Part shown: one piece after another, positions 34,991 through 46,088 of the stretch
Numbering within the stretch: position 1 is the stretch's first letter
Layout: every line of letters starts with the position of its first letter
Origin: Cryptomeria japonica
Lineage: Eukaryota > Streptophyta > Pinopsida > Cupressales > Cupressaceae
Assembly (NCBI RefSeq): GCF_030272615.1
Contig: NC_081412.1
Coordinates: 343,351,870 to 343,415,869, forward strand
Direction: 5' to 3'
DNA: 64,000 nucleotides
The notes under the pieces: generated by a model
Told to the model about the DNA's origin: nothing
The model's input: only the letters and a program-made list of their open reading frames with translations
The model's database searches: none
Position numbers and translations under genes: made by a program

Positions 34991-36531
34991 AATTTGAGCC
35001 TAAAACATTCAGAGAGGCACATAAAGATGAAGACTGGATCAAGGCAATGGAAGAGGAACTTGACCAGGTAGAAAAGAATAGTACATGGTCATTGGTACCC
35101 ACATCAGAGCATAAAATTATCATTGGCACCAAATGGGTTTTCAGAAATAAGTTGAATGAAGATGGCTCGGTGGTTAGAAACAAAGCCAGATTGGTGTGTA
35201 AAGGATATGCCCAAGAAGAAAGAGAAGACTATGGAGAAAACTTTGCTCCAGTAGCCAGATTGGAAGGAGCTCGTATGCTTCTTGCATATGCAGAAATCAA
35301 GGGATTCAAGGTATATCAAATGGATGTAAAGTTTGCATTTTTGAATGGAATACTAGAAGAGGAGGTGTATATAGAGCAACCAGATGGGTTTGCCCTATCA
35401 GAAGATAGTGACATGGTGTGTAGGCTACATAAGGCCTTGTATGGACTAAATCAGGCACCTAGAGCATCGTATGAACACTTGCACTCCCATATTGTGAAGA
35501 TTGGATTTGAGAGAACAAGTGAGGATAGTAATATCTACCTGAAGTCAGAAGGAGATCAGATTATGATCTGTGAGGTATTTTTTGATGACATAATTTTTGG
35601 AGGAGATGACAAGATGAGTCATGATTTTGCAGATGAGATGAAAAAGGAGTTTGATATGTCACTTATAGGGGAGATAAAGCTCTTCATTGGACTACAAATT
35701 CAACAAATGAAAGATGGAATCTTTATCACTCAGTCCAAATATGTCAAAGAGGTGTTGAAGACCTTTGGCATGGAAGACAGCAAACCGGTTGGTACACTGA
35801 TGGTGACCAATTGTAAATTATCCAAAGAGGATGACTCGGGGTTGGTAAATGAGAAGGAATACTAATCAATGATTGGTAAATTGCACTATGTAGTACATAG
35901 CAGACCGGACATTGCACATGTAGTGGGAATTGTTGCACGGTTCTAGAAAAGCCCAAGAGAATCCCACTTGGTAGCAGTCAAGCGGATTCTAAGATATCTT
36001 AAGGGAACTATTGACTATGGATTATTGTATCCATATAGTAATGATTTCAACTTGAAAGTGTTTACAAATGCTGACTGAGCTAGTAATGTGGATGACTGGA
36101 AGAGCACAACCAGTGGTGCATTCTTTCTTGGTGGAAGACTAGTCTCATGGATGAGTAAGAAATGGAGCTGTATCTCTCAGTCTACAGCAGAAGCGGAGTA
36201 TGTTGCAACATTTATGAACTGCACCCAGACAATTTGGATGAAGCATGTATTAAATGGCTTCAAAGTTCCTGTATCTGAACCGGTAAGTATATTTTGTGAC
36301 AACACAAGTGCAATTAACATCTCCAAGAATTTGGTTTTACATTCTAGAACCAAGCACTTTGAGCTTAAATATCATTTCTTAAGGGAAAAGGTTTAGAACA
36401 AAGAAGTTGTACTAGAACATGTTTTCAGTAAGGAGCAGTTAGCAGACATATTCACCAAGCCTCTACCGAAAGCTACCTTTACCTATTTGAGAGGTGAATT
36501 AGGTGTGCTGCCCCTTCAAGAGGTGAACTAA
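34991..36531 (+). pseudogene. pol: C2 reverse transcriptase and RNase H
   Basis: RT blocks in order: [78 protein letters not shown], and FFDDIIFGG with the catalytic Asp pair. RNase H shows NAD (first Asp) followed by a TGA stop where a Trp stood, then KSTTSGAFFLGGRLVSWMSK, STAEAEYVA (Glu) and FCDNTSAINISKN (Asp). The frame ends ELGVLPLQEVN, stop TAA 36529-36531. Other stops: about 35863, 35944 and 36394. All pieces stay in the same frame, so decay was by substitution, not by indels. Confidence 0.9.
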
Positions 36532-36774
36532 AGGTGTGTGCTCCACATCAGTTAGGACTTACATTGATATACTTTTCTCACAATTGGTGTGTTGAAGGAT
36601 GCTACACCTTAGGGGGAGCAGCATAGTAGAACATAGATGTTTATGCCTTCACTTTGGCATTGTTGTCAAAGGGGGAGAAGATGTGAAGCGAAGAAGATAT
36701 CTGCAGTATTGGGGGAGAAGATGTAAAGCTCAGAGATATCTTTGTATATTATCATCAATGCCAAAGGGGGAGAT
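36532..36774 (+). other. C2 3' noncoding tail with polypurine tract
   Basis: The tract AAAGGGGGAGA at 36763-36773 directly precedes the 3' LTR. Three related purine blocks lie upstream: TTAGGGGGAGCAG near 36608, CAAAGGGGGAGAAG near 36668 and TTGGGGGAGAAG near 36708. Confidence 0.85.
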
Positions 36775-38382
36775 TGTTGGCATATGTGCAGAGTATGTTG
36801 ACATGATGATATTATATGTTGTCATTGATGTCAATATGATGAAGAGTGAACCGGTATATTTAAGTAAGCACTTTCAAGAGAACCGGTATATGTGAAAAAG
36901 TGAAGTGTTATGTTTGTCCAAGTGAACCGGTATGTTGAAATATAAACCGGTATATGTGAACAAGTGAAGCGGTATGTTTGTCCAAGTGAACCGGTATATT
37001 GAAATGCGAACCGATATATGTGAAAATGTGAACTGGTATATGTGAACAAGTGGAGCGGTATGTTTGTCCAAGAGAACTGGTATGTTGGAATGTGAACCGG
37101 TATATGGAATGTTTTGTATCAAGGTTTCATATGGTATGACTACCGGTTGATAGTCTTAGCTTCAGGGTTTCCAATTGAAGTGTTCTATGACTATTTGATT
37201 CAATTGATGACATTGTGTGTTGTGCTAGCATTGTAATGAAGAATAGATTGTGTTGCCATGTCAGCTCTATGCGCATGAAGGATCTTGCATGAAGGAGATT
37301 GATCCTATCTACCTCGGGAATGTGTGAAGTCTCTGCAAACGGTGGAGAACATGTGATGGGTTATTGCCTCCCAGATGCGGTGAAGAATGAACAATGGAGA
37401 ACGTCTTGAGATTTGTTCAAGACCGTTGTATTCAAAGCAAAGTGTTCAATGGTCAGGATTTAATCGACTGAATTGCTTAACCTAAATTTTTAGGGTTTAG
37501 GGTTTATGCTACTGCCCTATCTGTTTCCTATAAGGTCGATGTTGTTTTTCATGTTGAGGTTGTTGGCAAATGTTGTGTGTGTACCTAAGTGTAAAGATAC
37601 GTGATTCTTGCCAGACCAGATATGAGAATAGATACCTGCAGAGTGTGAGTGCAAAAGGAAGGAACTGAAGTGGATCTGCATTGGCATTGAGTGCTGTTAC
37701 CAGATCATTGTAATACGTGTTGACCTCTAACCTCTTCAACAGTTGGAAAATCCCTTAACAGGGTAGCTTTAATCGGCTTGCTATAAATCCTTTAACGGGG
37801 TGACTCAAAATCATTAAGTTCTAAAAATCCTCTAACAAGGTAACCTTTAACCAGGTATGTTAGCCATCCCTTAACCGGGTGATCCCTAGAAGGATCGGTT
37901 CCTAACAGAACATATTATAAAGTCTTTAACCAAACTAGACTCCTAAAAGAGTGGACTTCAAAAGCGTTCAAAGAACAACTTGTGGGTATTCATCCCCACC
38001 GTGGTTTTTCCCAGTTGGGTTTCCATGTGAAAAATATGTGTGTTATGTGTGATGCTTTTCGTATGATGCTTTGTTATTCTCTATTAAGCGGTAAAGCAAT
38101 GTAAACCTGTAAGTCTTTAAATTTCTGTTAAAGTATTACTTGTGTATGCATATGGGTGAAGTGGAAATAAGATGTTAGATTGTGTGGAAAGTTGAGTTAC
38201 TGGTTTATGTCTTTCACTGTGCTTAACCGGTAGTAATCTAGTTTAGACCAGTGTTATTACTTGCCAGTCAAAGCCCAGGGTTCTCAGTCTAACTGGTTCA
38301 AGAGAAACTGTTTTTACTAGTTCTGATTCACCCCCCCCTCTCAGTAATGATTTGGTACTAATTGTTCATCATTGATTCATCA
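36775..38382 (+). repeat. C2 3' LTR
   Basis: 1,608 bases, same order of parts as the 5' LTR. The U3 array covers about 36845-37110. The motif chain is at 37745-37960 and the Pro-box-like CCCACCGTGGTTTTTCCCAG near 37995. Differences from the 5' LTR are scattered substitutions plus the extra U3 unit. Confidence 0.95.
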
Positions 38383-40826
38383 GACCCTGCTATCAAACAA
38401 GCCAGTGAGGAGTTTCTGGCTGATAATAATTTTGTTACAACATGGTCCTTTATGCAATTTGTTTGGAAACAAAATATTGAGCAATCTAAGGCAAGATGTG
38501 AGAAGAAAAAGAATGAGCAACCTCACAAAGATGCAACTGCAGTGGAGGAAGAGGTGAAGCAAGAAATGATGGCAGAGTTCAAAGCCATTACTCTTGAAAA
38601 GGGGAGAGAAATGGTATCAAAGGCTAGTGTGCTAATCCTTCCTGAATAGGACATAGGAGATGCCTTAGTGCTTGAAGAAGTCAAGAAGGAAACTAAGACC
38701 CTGGAAGGAGTGACATTCAGCAAGGATAATGTTTCTTTGGTCATATGGTCTTTAAATAGGGATGAGAGAAGAAGAAGGAAGAAAACCTCAGAGTCTAGCT
38801 ACCTTGGAGGTATGATTGTCAAGAGAGTGCAGGACATGGGGGTGGTAGAAGCTACCAGCACAGTTCTAGAAAATGCAAAATTTAGTGTGGCAATGGCTGA
38901 GAAGGAAGCTAAGGAGAGGGCTGATCTCCAGGTAAAACTAGAAACAATTCCAAAGGCTTATAATGAGGCCAAAGGAGAGATAGCCAATCGAGATAGCATC
39001 ATTACTTAATTACAAAGTCAATTCACAGGGCAATACTAGAAAGGTGAGTCCTTTACTTTAATGATTGCATCTTCTCCAACAAGACCCCCACCCACCAGTC
39101 CTATCAGTGAATTTCCCCCTTCTCCTATGTCTTATGGTTTTCAACCAGCTAAGACCATACATCATGAGTTAGAAAAGTTGAATTAGGCTCAAGCCCTATT
39201 TGCAAGTAAATATGAGGAAAAGGTTAGGGCCACAATTTTGAGTTTTGCTGACACAATAGGAGCCTCCATTGTGCATATGAACATGAAAATAATTTTGGAT
39301 ATTTTGATTGAGCTGAATGGAGACAAGGCTACTCTAGAGCCGATTTTGAATAAGTGGATGCCTAGAGAGGTGGATTTAAAACTTATGTGTGCATCCTATC
39401 ATGAGGCAGGGTCTAATGCTAATATTACATCCACTTGTGAGTTAGTAAAAGGGATGACCAGGTTAGTAGAAGGAAGAGCTGGTGTAGAGAGGAAGGCTAA
39501 CTTATACAAAAAGGAATACACCGAACATAAGTTTGAACTGTTTACTAGGGGTTTTGTTAGTCCAAATCAGTTGAAGGATAAACAAGTGTGGCTTGATGAG
39601 CTAGGAGCTAAATTTTCTCAGAGGGTGAATGAAGTCATCAATACAGATGACACATCTTTGTTTGTCAAGACAATTGAACAAATAGAGAAGACAAAGTCAC
39701 ATTATGGTTTTTTCGAATCAGAGGTTAAGAAAATTAGAAATACTTGGAAAAGGTTGGACAAATTGAAAAAGAAAATTGTTAGCTTCTCCTGGCCTACTGA
39801 TGACATGTTCCAAGAGTGGACAAGCAAATATGTGGTGCAAGAAGCAGAGGTTCAAGAAGATACTGTAGCGGAATAACAAACTAAAAGGCCGCTAGGATTG
39901 AAAATGACTTGTAACTTCTTTTTGAAGAAAAATTGCAGTTGTAACAAACTATTCTTAGGAAATTCCGAAGCTTGTATTGCATCCATATTATTATAAATGG
40001 ATACCAGAACTTAGAAAGAAAATCATCAAAAGAGTTTGTAAAGAGACTCTACTGAAATACATCTAGGGTTTTTTGGTTCTCTCAGAAATTACCTTGAGTT
40101 ATGTAAAATTTTCAAAATGAATATGAATATATAGATCAATGTTTTTTAGGCCTAAATCTTCATTATCTTCTGGTGTGCGTTCATTAGTTTGCTGGTTTCA
40201 TTTGAATAATTTAGGGTTATTCAATTGAGCATGGATTGTAAGGCAGTCTTATAGATATATTTCTGGTTGTTCTCTTCAGGAGAGGAATTAAATATGCGTG
40301 AAATATTTCTATCAGTAAATCAATTGTTTGCTGCTTTGAATTTGATAAATGGTTTTAGTTTAAAGGGAAAGAACTTATATATATGTTAGGCATGTAAAGG
40401 TTTCATGAAAGCCGAAGTAATGAAATGTATGAGAATGTTCAGTTTTGGAACTCTTGCTTGATTTAGGTGACTCTGTAGCCTGGATAAGGCACTGATATCA
40501 GTTGTGGAATTCTTTCTATCTGTCTTGGGATCAAATACTGAAAATGAGCATAAGTTTTCTTTAATGTTTCATTTTTATTGAGGTGATGAAGTCCATAGGT
40601 TTTTAGCATTGGTTTACTATGGATCTCAATTTAAAAGTGTGAAAGTATTCACAAAAATGTATGCCCACCTAAGCTTTGGATAAGTTCAAAGTGTAGAAGG
40701 TTTTGTTGAAACCTTGTTATATGTTATTCAGGAATTCTATTTTCTTGGTGTCCTCTTCATATGCAAACAAAGTTATCAAATTTTCTTACACGGAGGATAG
40801 GAGGGAATCAGAATTTGAGAACAACA
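38383..40826 (+). repeat. G2 3' LTR, second part
   Basis: It starts with the second GACCC copy and aligns with 17060-19492 of the 5' LTR. It ends GAGAACAACA at 40826, then GGCAA, the right-hand target duplication of G2. Confidence 0.9.
38388..39876 (+). pseudogene. LTR-resident ORF, 3' LTR copy, second part
   Basis: Continues the ORF with AIKQASEEFLADNNFVTTWS. Here the position of the 17142 stop of the 5' copy reads WKQN, so that stop is specific to the 5' copy. Stops specific to this copy occur near 38647, 39007, 39036 and 39183. The C-terminal helical part is well kept (FADTIGASIVHMNMKIILDI, PREVDLKLMCASYHEAGSN, SFSWPTDDMFQEWTSKY) and ends at 39876, the same end as the 5' copy. Confidence 0.8.
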
Positions 40827-41109
40827 GGCAACACTTAGAAAATTTTGAGTAATTTACAATACTGCTAAGTGTGCATACACAACATATCTACATATATATA
40901 TGCTCAAGCTCGCTTTTGAATGTAACATTAAATTACTCCCCCTTAATGTATGCTAAAATACAAAAAAATTCAAAAACAAACACACATACATACATATAAT
41001 TATTACTCCCCCTTTGATAGCAATGCCAGAATGATAAAGCAATATATATATATATAGAAAGTCAAAATCAAAAAGGTCAGTATATATGACTTTTGAAAAC
41101 AAAGTCATG
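40827..41109 (-). other. N1 tail between ORF2 and the G2 insertion
   Basis: Noncoding N1 sequence, AT-rich, with a short TA run near 41045. Two purine blocks (minus strand: ATCAAAGGGGGAGTAAT near 41020 and TTAAGGGGGAGTAAT near 40940) resemble the N1 polypurine tract at 12935-12950. Confidence 0.6.
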
Positions 41110-44100
41110 CATTAGGAATTCTCATGAAAGTATGGTTGAAATTTTGTTTCATCTGAGATAGAGCATTCTACCATGATTCCAATATATGATTAGTATACTC
41201 TGTTGTAGACAGTAGCTAAGAATAGAATTCCTCCATTAAATCAAGTGAGCACATTTCCGGTGTAGCAAGAATAGCTTCAGCATGAGAGTAGGCTCTCTGA
41301 AGAATGTCAATCTATGAGGTGAGCTGATTCTTTAGCTCTCTTAGAGATTGGAATCTCTTAGCTCGCTCATTATCATTCTGGATCAGTCTGTCATGCAGTT
41401 CATCTATAGACCGGTTAAAGACATGAATAGAGTCCTAGAGTGGGACATATGCCTTACATAACCTTTCTATTTCCTTCTTAGTTTCATCTTGATTTTTAGA
41501 AATATCATAATAAAAGAAAGTAACATTGGAGGTAGAGGCAAGATACTTTCCTCCAGATTCAATAGCTTTCTTCAACAGACTGCCATTAAGAGATAAGGCC
41601 ATTTTGCTATTCTCAATGTGCTTTTTTATCTTTTCTCCATATGCTTTCTTATGGCTCTTTTCAATAGACATTAGAGCAGCATCTTCAAGTGTTTTGATTT
41701 GATTAGATGCCTCTACAACTAACTATCCAAATTTTCTAATAGGAGTGGGAAGATGTGCGACAGAGGTTTCTGGTAGTAACCCAGACAAGATGTCTACAGC
41801 AATCTTAATTGTCTCTGCCTCAATTTTGTGTTCTTTCATCCTTTTCTTATGTGCATGATCTTCCATCATATGCACAAACTTCATCATTTCAGAGGCACTC
41901 AGGGTATGCATATTAATAGATCCTGAAATACTTAAAGAGTCTTCATCATCATCATCATCAAGCAGTTTTTGCTTTCCCTTTTCAGAGGATATACGCTTAA
42001 TGATGGCTCTTTTTGTGTTTACTTCTGTTGTATCTTTTGCCTTCTATGTAACATCTTCCTTACTGGTCTCCTTTTGAGTGATCTCAATGACCAATGGAGA
42101 TTGGGGTTTCTCTAGTTGTTCATTTTCCAGTTGAGGTTTCTCTTGTTGTTCAGTTGTCAGTATACTGACTTCCTCTATTTGAGTAGCCAGTTGATCACCT
42201 GTTGTATTTTGTACTTCTATGATTGAAGGAAGATCCATATCAGGTGTAGTAATATCTTCAAATATATCTACTAAGTTCTCAATGTCCTCATCAATATGAA
42301 TAACTGAGTCATTCTTCTTCTTGGTTGAGAAGATTATATCAGCTAGGACAATTTCCTCTATGTCCATTTTTGGTAGAGAAACATCATCTGAGGTCTCATC
42401 CTTATTGAGAGATTGGATGTTATCTATCCTTTGTTTGATTAGATAGGCTATTTGATGAGTTTTTGTCTCAATAACAACTCTTTTTCCATTAAGAAGCTTC
42501 AATATTCTTATTTTAAAATCAAAATATACTTTGTATTCCTCAGTCAAAGCACTAATTCCATCTGATGACAATGTGGGAAAATACTGCACAAATATTTCAT
42601 CAATAATTTCCTTCTCTAACTGAGTGGCTTCTTCCCATTTTTTTAACAAGGTATTATACAAGGATATTGAAATTTCTTTTTCTAATTCATGCGGATATCT
42701 ACAGTAATGACTCAACAAGTTTATTACCTGTTGGTGTATTTGCTTCTGCTCGTCTTCAGTAAAAGAATCATAATATTCTTTAACATTTTCAAATTTGTTT
42801 CTTTCCAATGACTTCATTGTTCTTTCAAATGTTGTTGCAGGTTTGTAGGAGGCAATATCTAGTGGTGTAGTTGCCTTCAGTGCCACCTTTGCCTTTTTTG
42901 ATGTTCTATCGGTTGTCTTCTCCTTCTTGGGTTCTTCATCAGACTCTGTTCCCTCAGACTCTGGTTGCAAAATTAATTTTGTGTTCCTTCCCTTCTTTGA
43001 TACACTCTCCTTTTTCTTAGTTATTTTGGGTTCTTGTTCCTTCTTGCTTAGAAAACTTTGATTCACCCTTGTAGTCTTCTTTTCATGAGATTTTTCTTCA
43101 CTTTTCTTTTGTTTTCCTTTTGCTTTAACTACAGATTCAGTATTGGTTTCAGCAGATGCAGCTTGGATTGCAAGAATATCCAATTTCGCCTTCTTTTTGT
43201 CTACAGGTGATGCCAACAGAGTATTAGCATAGCCAACCAGTAAGTCATCATTGACTTCGTAGCTCATTTCTTCCATTTCTTACTCTCTAGGTTCTCTTGC
43301 TTGCATTAAGAAAAAATCAGTAGTAACCGTGAAGATTATGTATTTTTCAAGATATCTTACTACATCTTCAAGTAACCTCATTCTCATACTCATTTTCTTT
43401 TGAAATTAATTAAAATACCTATTGGTGGCAGCCGAAAATATATTCTTTACAACCTTGATGTTGTTTCTAATCTGAGCATTGACCTATTGTTCTTTGGACC
43501 ATTCAATGTCACCTATACCAGGTAGGAAATTGTGAAAGTAGAAAAATAACCCAGCTAGCAGCAGACCGAATTTGAACTTCTAGGTATTGTCATTTTTTAT
43601 AGACTTTAAATTTAGGAAAAGCTGGACTCTGATAGCTTCACAGATATCATAGTTTTTATCTTCAATAATCATACTGTATGATGTATGAATTGTTGCGGAT
43701 GGAACACTGTTAAGTCTACTGGAGTAAAATACTCTATAACCCATCACCATTACTGCGAGTTTCACCGTAGGATCTCTGATATTGTTAATAGAGAAAGCAC
43801 GCCCATCAAAGGTGGAACCAGTTAGCTTGAAGACTGTGTCTTTTGTGATTTTTCTCAACTTAGGAATTTCACCGGTTGAGCAATAACCCATTACAGCCCT
43901 AATGGCTTCCTTGGTAATTGTGTGAGTCCTTTCCAGATACATATTCTCTCCATGTACTTGACTCAAAATTATTCTTATGTGTTCTTCTTCAAAATATTCA
44001 AGAGGGTAGGCGGCATTATGAAATCCTTTCTCAAAAATATTAGAATATTAAGCTTCAATCTTTCCTTCCTTGTCACAGAGTGATTTCAGCTGAGTAAAGA

Positions 44101-44422
44101 TGTGAAGAGTTCCCATATCTTCAATTTTTTTGTCTATATAGCTGGACAAATCACCTTGGATAACGACTCCACTTGGAACTTGCGATAATGCATTATAAGA
44201 CATAATTTTCTCTTCCTTTATAGCTTCTTTAGGCTCAACAGTAATCATCAACCTCCCTATAGATTGAGAAGTAGATGCCATTCTACACAAACAAGTTTCA
44301 AGGTGGTAAGCAAGGAAATGCCTAGAATTTAGCATGTCGCTTCGATTCTCGATTGAATTATTCAAATGTGCTACCGTTCTCTTTTCTGCAGCTACCAATT
44401 CATCTTGATTTCTCTTAATCAC
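41110..44422 (-). pseudogene. N1 ORF2, unrecognised protein of about 1,100 residues
   Basis: I do not recognise this protein. All pieces from 44422 to about 41110 lie in one frame, broken by in-frame stops (near 44048, 43580, four between 43265 and 43490, 42044, 41723, 41435 and a few beyond). The likely true start is MASTSQSIGRLMITVEP near 44282. The N-terminal third looks globular (HTITKEAIRAVMGYCSTGEI, VFKLTGSTFDGRAFSINN, VMVMGYRVFYSSRL); the middle is Lys/Ser/Glu-rich (KKKAKLDIL, then basic strings near 43000); the C-terminal part is acidic, then helical (VFNRSIDELHDRLIQNDNER, RFQSLRELKNQLTS). No protease, RT, RNase H or integrase motif is visible. Its build, globular then charged hinge then helices, is like the G2 LTR-resident ORF, but I see no clear sequence match between them. 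Confidence 0.75.
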
Positions 44423-44745
44423 AAAGCAACTTGTTAATTCACACCAAAACTATCTTGATTTTCTCTTCAATTGCTTCAATTATTTTTTGAAAAGATTAGG
44501 GTAAAAAATGATAAGGTAAAACTAGTTTATATCCTTTTTACCAACCGTAATAAATGCTCGTACTTTTACATTAAAAACCCTAATTTTTCATCTTAACTGA
44601 CATGCTAGTTGATTAACACGTCAGCACAAGAAAAAGGTCACCAACATTCAAAATTAAAAAAAAATTCTTTCTCACTTATTCTACAAAGGGATCCGAAATA
44701 TGTTTTACCGTTACACTCCCCTTAGCCATTTTAGACAAGCTTAAG
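44423..44745 (-). other. N1 spacer between Gag-like ORF and ORF2
   Basis: About 320 AT-rich bases without a recognisable product. It probably holds the leader of ORF2. No splice or other signal could be assigned with confidence. Confidence 0.5.
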
Positions 44746-46026
44746 TCACCAGTGTTGGACTCTCTTCACTAGGTGAAGGGGTGATTTCTTTTGTGCAAGC
44801 ACTTCTTCGCTCTTCTTTTTCCATGTCTGATTCATGTCTTCTCTTGTTTCCTCAACATCAACTTTTTGCTTGCCTTTCTGATCCTTAGTAGAGTTGATTG
44901 GTTTGTTGTTTCTGGTTCTGCAAAACTTTGCCATGTGTCCCGGTTTGTTGAAGTGATAGCAAACCATACCAGATGATCTCCAGGGTCCTGCATTTCCTCT
45001 TCTTTTTCTGCAGTTCATACCCACATGACCACTTTTATTACAAAAGTTACACAAAACATTTGTTTTCTTTTCCATCTTAAATGGACTAAAACTGTCGTTG
45101 TAGGATCTTTGCCAGTTCCTGTTCATCTGGTTGTCGTAGTTTCCTGTTTGGCCATCATATGATCTAGGATGCATGTGTGGTACAGGATTGTTTGCACCAT
45201 ATCTGCACTCAATATGTTTATGCCCATACATTCCACAGGTGTAGCAATGTCCTTCAAACTTTCTAGATACATACCTAGTATTGGTATTATAACTTGCATT
45301 TCTCATAGGTTTGTTCCTACAAACATTTGCAGTATGACCAGGCTTATGACAAACAAAGCAGACAGGTTTGAAAGATTTCTTTCCGGTAGTCTTATTGACT
45401 TTAGATGCATTTTTATTCTTTGGATAGTTGCTATCGGAGGATTCACCTTTCTCAGTTGTGTGAAAGCCAAGTCCAGAGATATCACCCTTCATTCTTTGTG
45501 ATTGAATTTGTTCTTCCAGAACGGCAAAACTTTTGACAAAATTTTCCAATTTCTCATTGGCTTCAGCTCGCTTAGTGACAAGATCTTCATTATGCTTAGA
45601 TAGCTTCTCTTTCAGAGATGAAGCCAACTTGAGGTCTAATTTTAAGTTCTCCTTTTCTTTTGTTTTGGCTATTAAATTCTCATGCATGGTGTCTCTTTCC
45701 CGTTTAATTTTTAAGATCTCTTTATCTTTTGCTTTGATAAGATCTTCAGTAGCTCTTCTGGATTCCAGCTCTTGACACATGCGAATAGTGAGACCTTCTA
45801 GTTCTTTTCTTAGATTCAGTTTCTCACCCTATAACTTTTCAAGTTCTTCTGCTAAGGCATCAATATTAGCTTCATCCGAAGAACTATTGTCAGATATTTC
45901 TAATAATTTTTTAGATAGCTCTCTCCTTTTGACTTGAGAAGCTTTTAGTTTACCCCTAAGAGTTTCAACTTCATTTCTAATGGCTTCTAGTTCTTTGATC
46001 ATCTTAAAGTAGCTTTTGTCCCCCAT
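44746..46026 (-). pseudogene. gag: N1 Gag-like protein with coiled coil and four zinc knuckles
   Basis: The ATG at 46026 (MGDKSYFKMIKELEAIRNEV) is the first start after the primer site. The first 230 residues are a long Lys/Glu-rich coiled coil (KERDTMHENLIAKTKEKENL style). Then come four knuckles: CFVCHKPGHTANVC, CYTCGMYGHKHIEC, CNFCNKSGHVGMNC and CYHFNKPGHMAKFC, the last with Phe in place of the second Cys. About 426 codons with a single in-frame TAG near 45829 (a former Gln). It should bind RNA. There is no typical copia capsid core, so it is Gag-like only by its knuckles and place. Confidence 0.8.
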
Positions 46027-46074
46027 GGTGGTTTCAAGATTCCCTTCTAAGCGGTTAGGCTTCAAAGAAGTTGG

Positions 46075-46086
46075 GCTCTGATACCA
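46075..46086 (-). other. N1 primer-binding site, initiator Met tRNA type
   Basis: Minus-strand TGGTATCAGAGC, perfect, two bases from the LTR end at 46089. It is the same primer as in C1 and C2. Confidence 0.9.
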
Positions 46087-46088
46087 AT

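Larger units (their letters stand above)
30809..38382 (+). mobile_element. C2, complete but mutated Ty1/copia retrotransposon
   Basis: Ends are TGTTGGCATATG (30809) and TTGATTCATCA (38382), flanked by GACCC at 30804-30808 and 38383-38387. It has two LTRs of 1,560 and 1,608 bases, an initiator-Met primer site, one former gag-pol frame (32440-36531) and a polypurine tract. It is the youngest insertion of the nest, lying inside the G2 3' LTR. Its in-frame stops prevent self-supported movement. Confidence 0.95.
12960..40826 (+). mobile_element. G2, Ty3/gypsy (Tat-like) element with giant ORF-bearing LTRs
   Basis: Termini are TGTTGTCACTA (12960) and GAGAACAACA (40826) with the GGCAA duplication on both sides. 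Parts in order: 5' LTR 12960-19492 (6,533 bases), tRNA-Arg type primer site, gag-pol as one former frame 19784-26630, and 3' LTR from 26772 to 40826 interrupted by C2 (30809-38382). Without C2 the element is about 20.3 kb. The Tat assignment rests on the extra RNase H and the primer site; it is inference. Confidence 0.9.

Noticed and set aside
36831-37122. Overlapping minus-strand frames rich in Tyr-Thr-Gly-Ser and His-Ile repeats
   Set aside because: They are translations of the ACCGGTAT tandem array in the C2 LTR; the periodic text has no protein-like variety.
41040-41060. TA-dinucleotide run
   Set aside because: Very short microsatellite in AT-rich noncoding DNA, without further significance.
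45169-45775. Plus-strand frames opposite the N1 Gag-like ORF
   Set aside because: Shadows of the minus-strand zinc-knuckle and coiled-coil frame.
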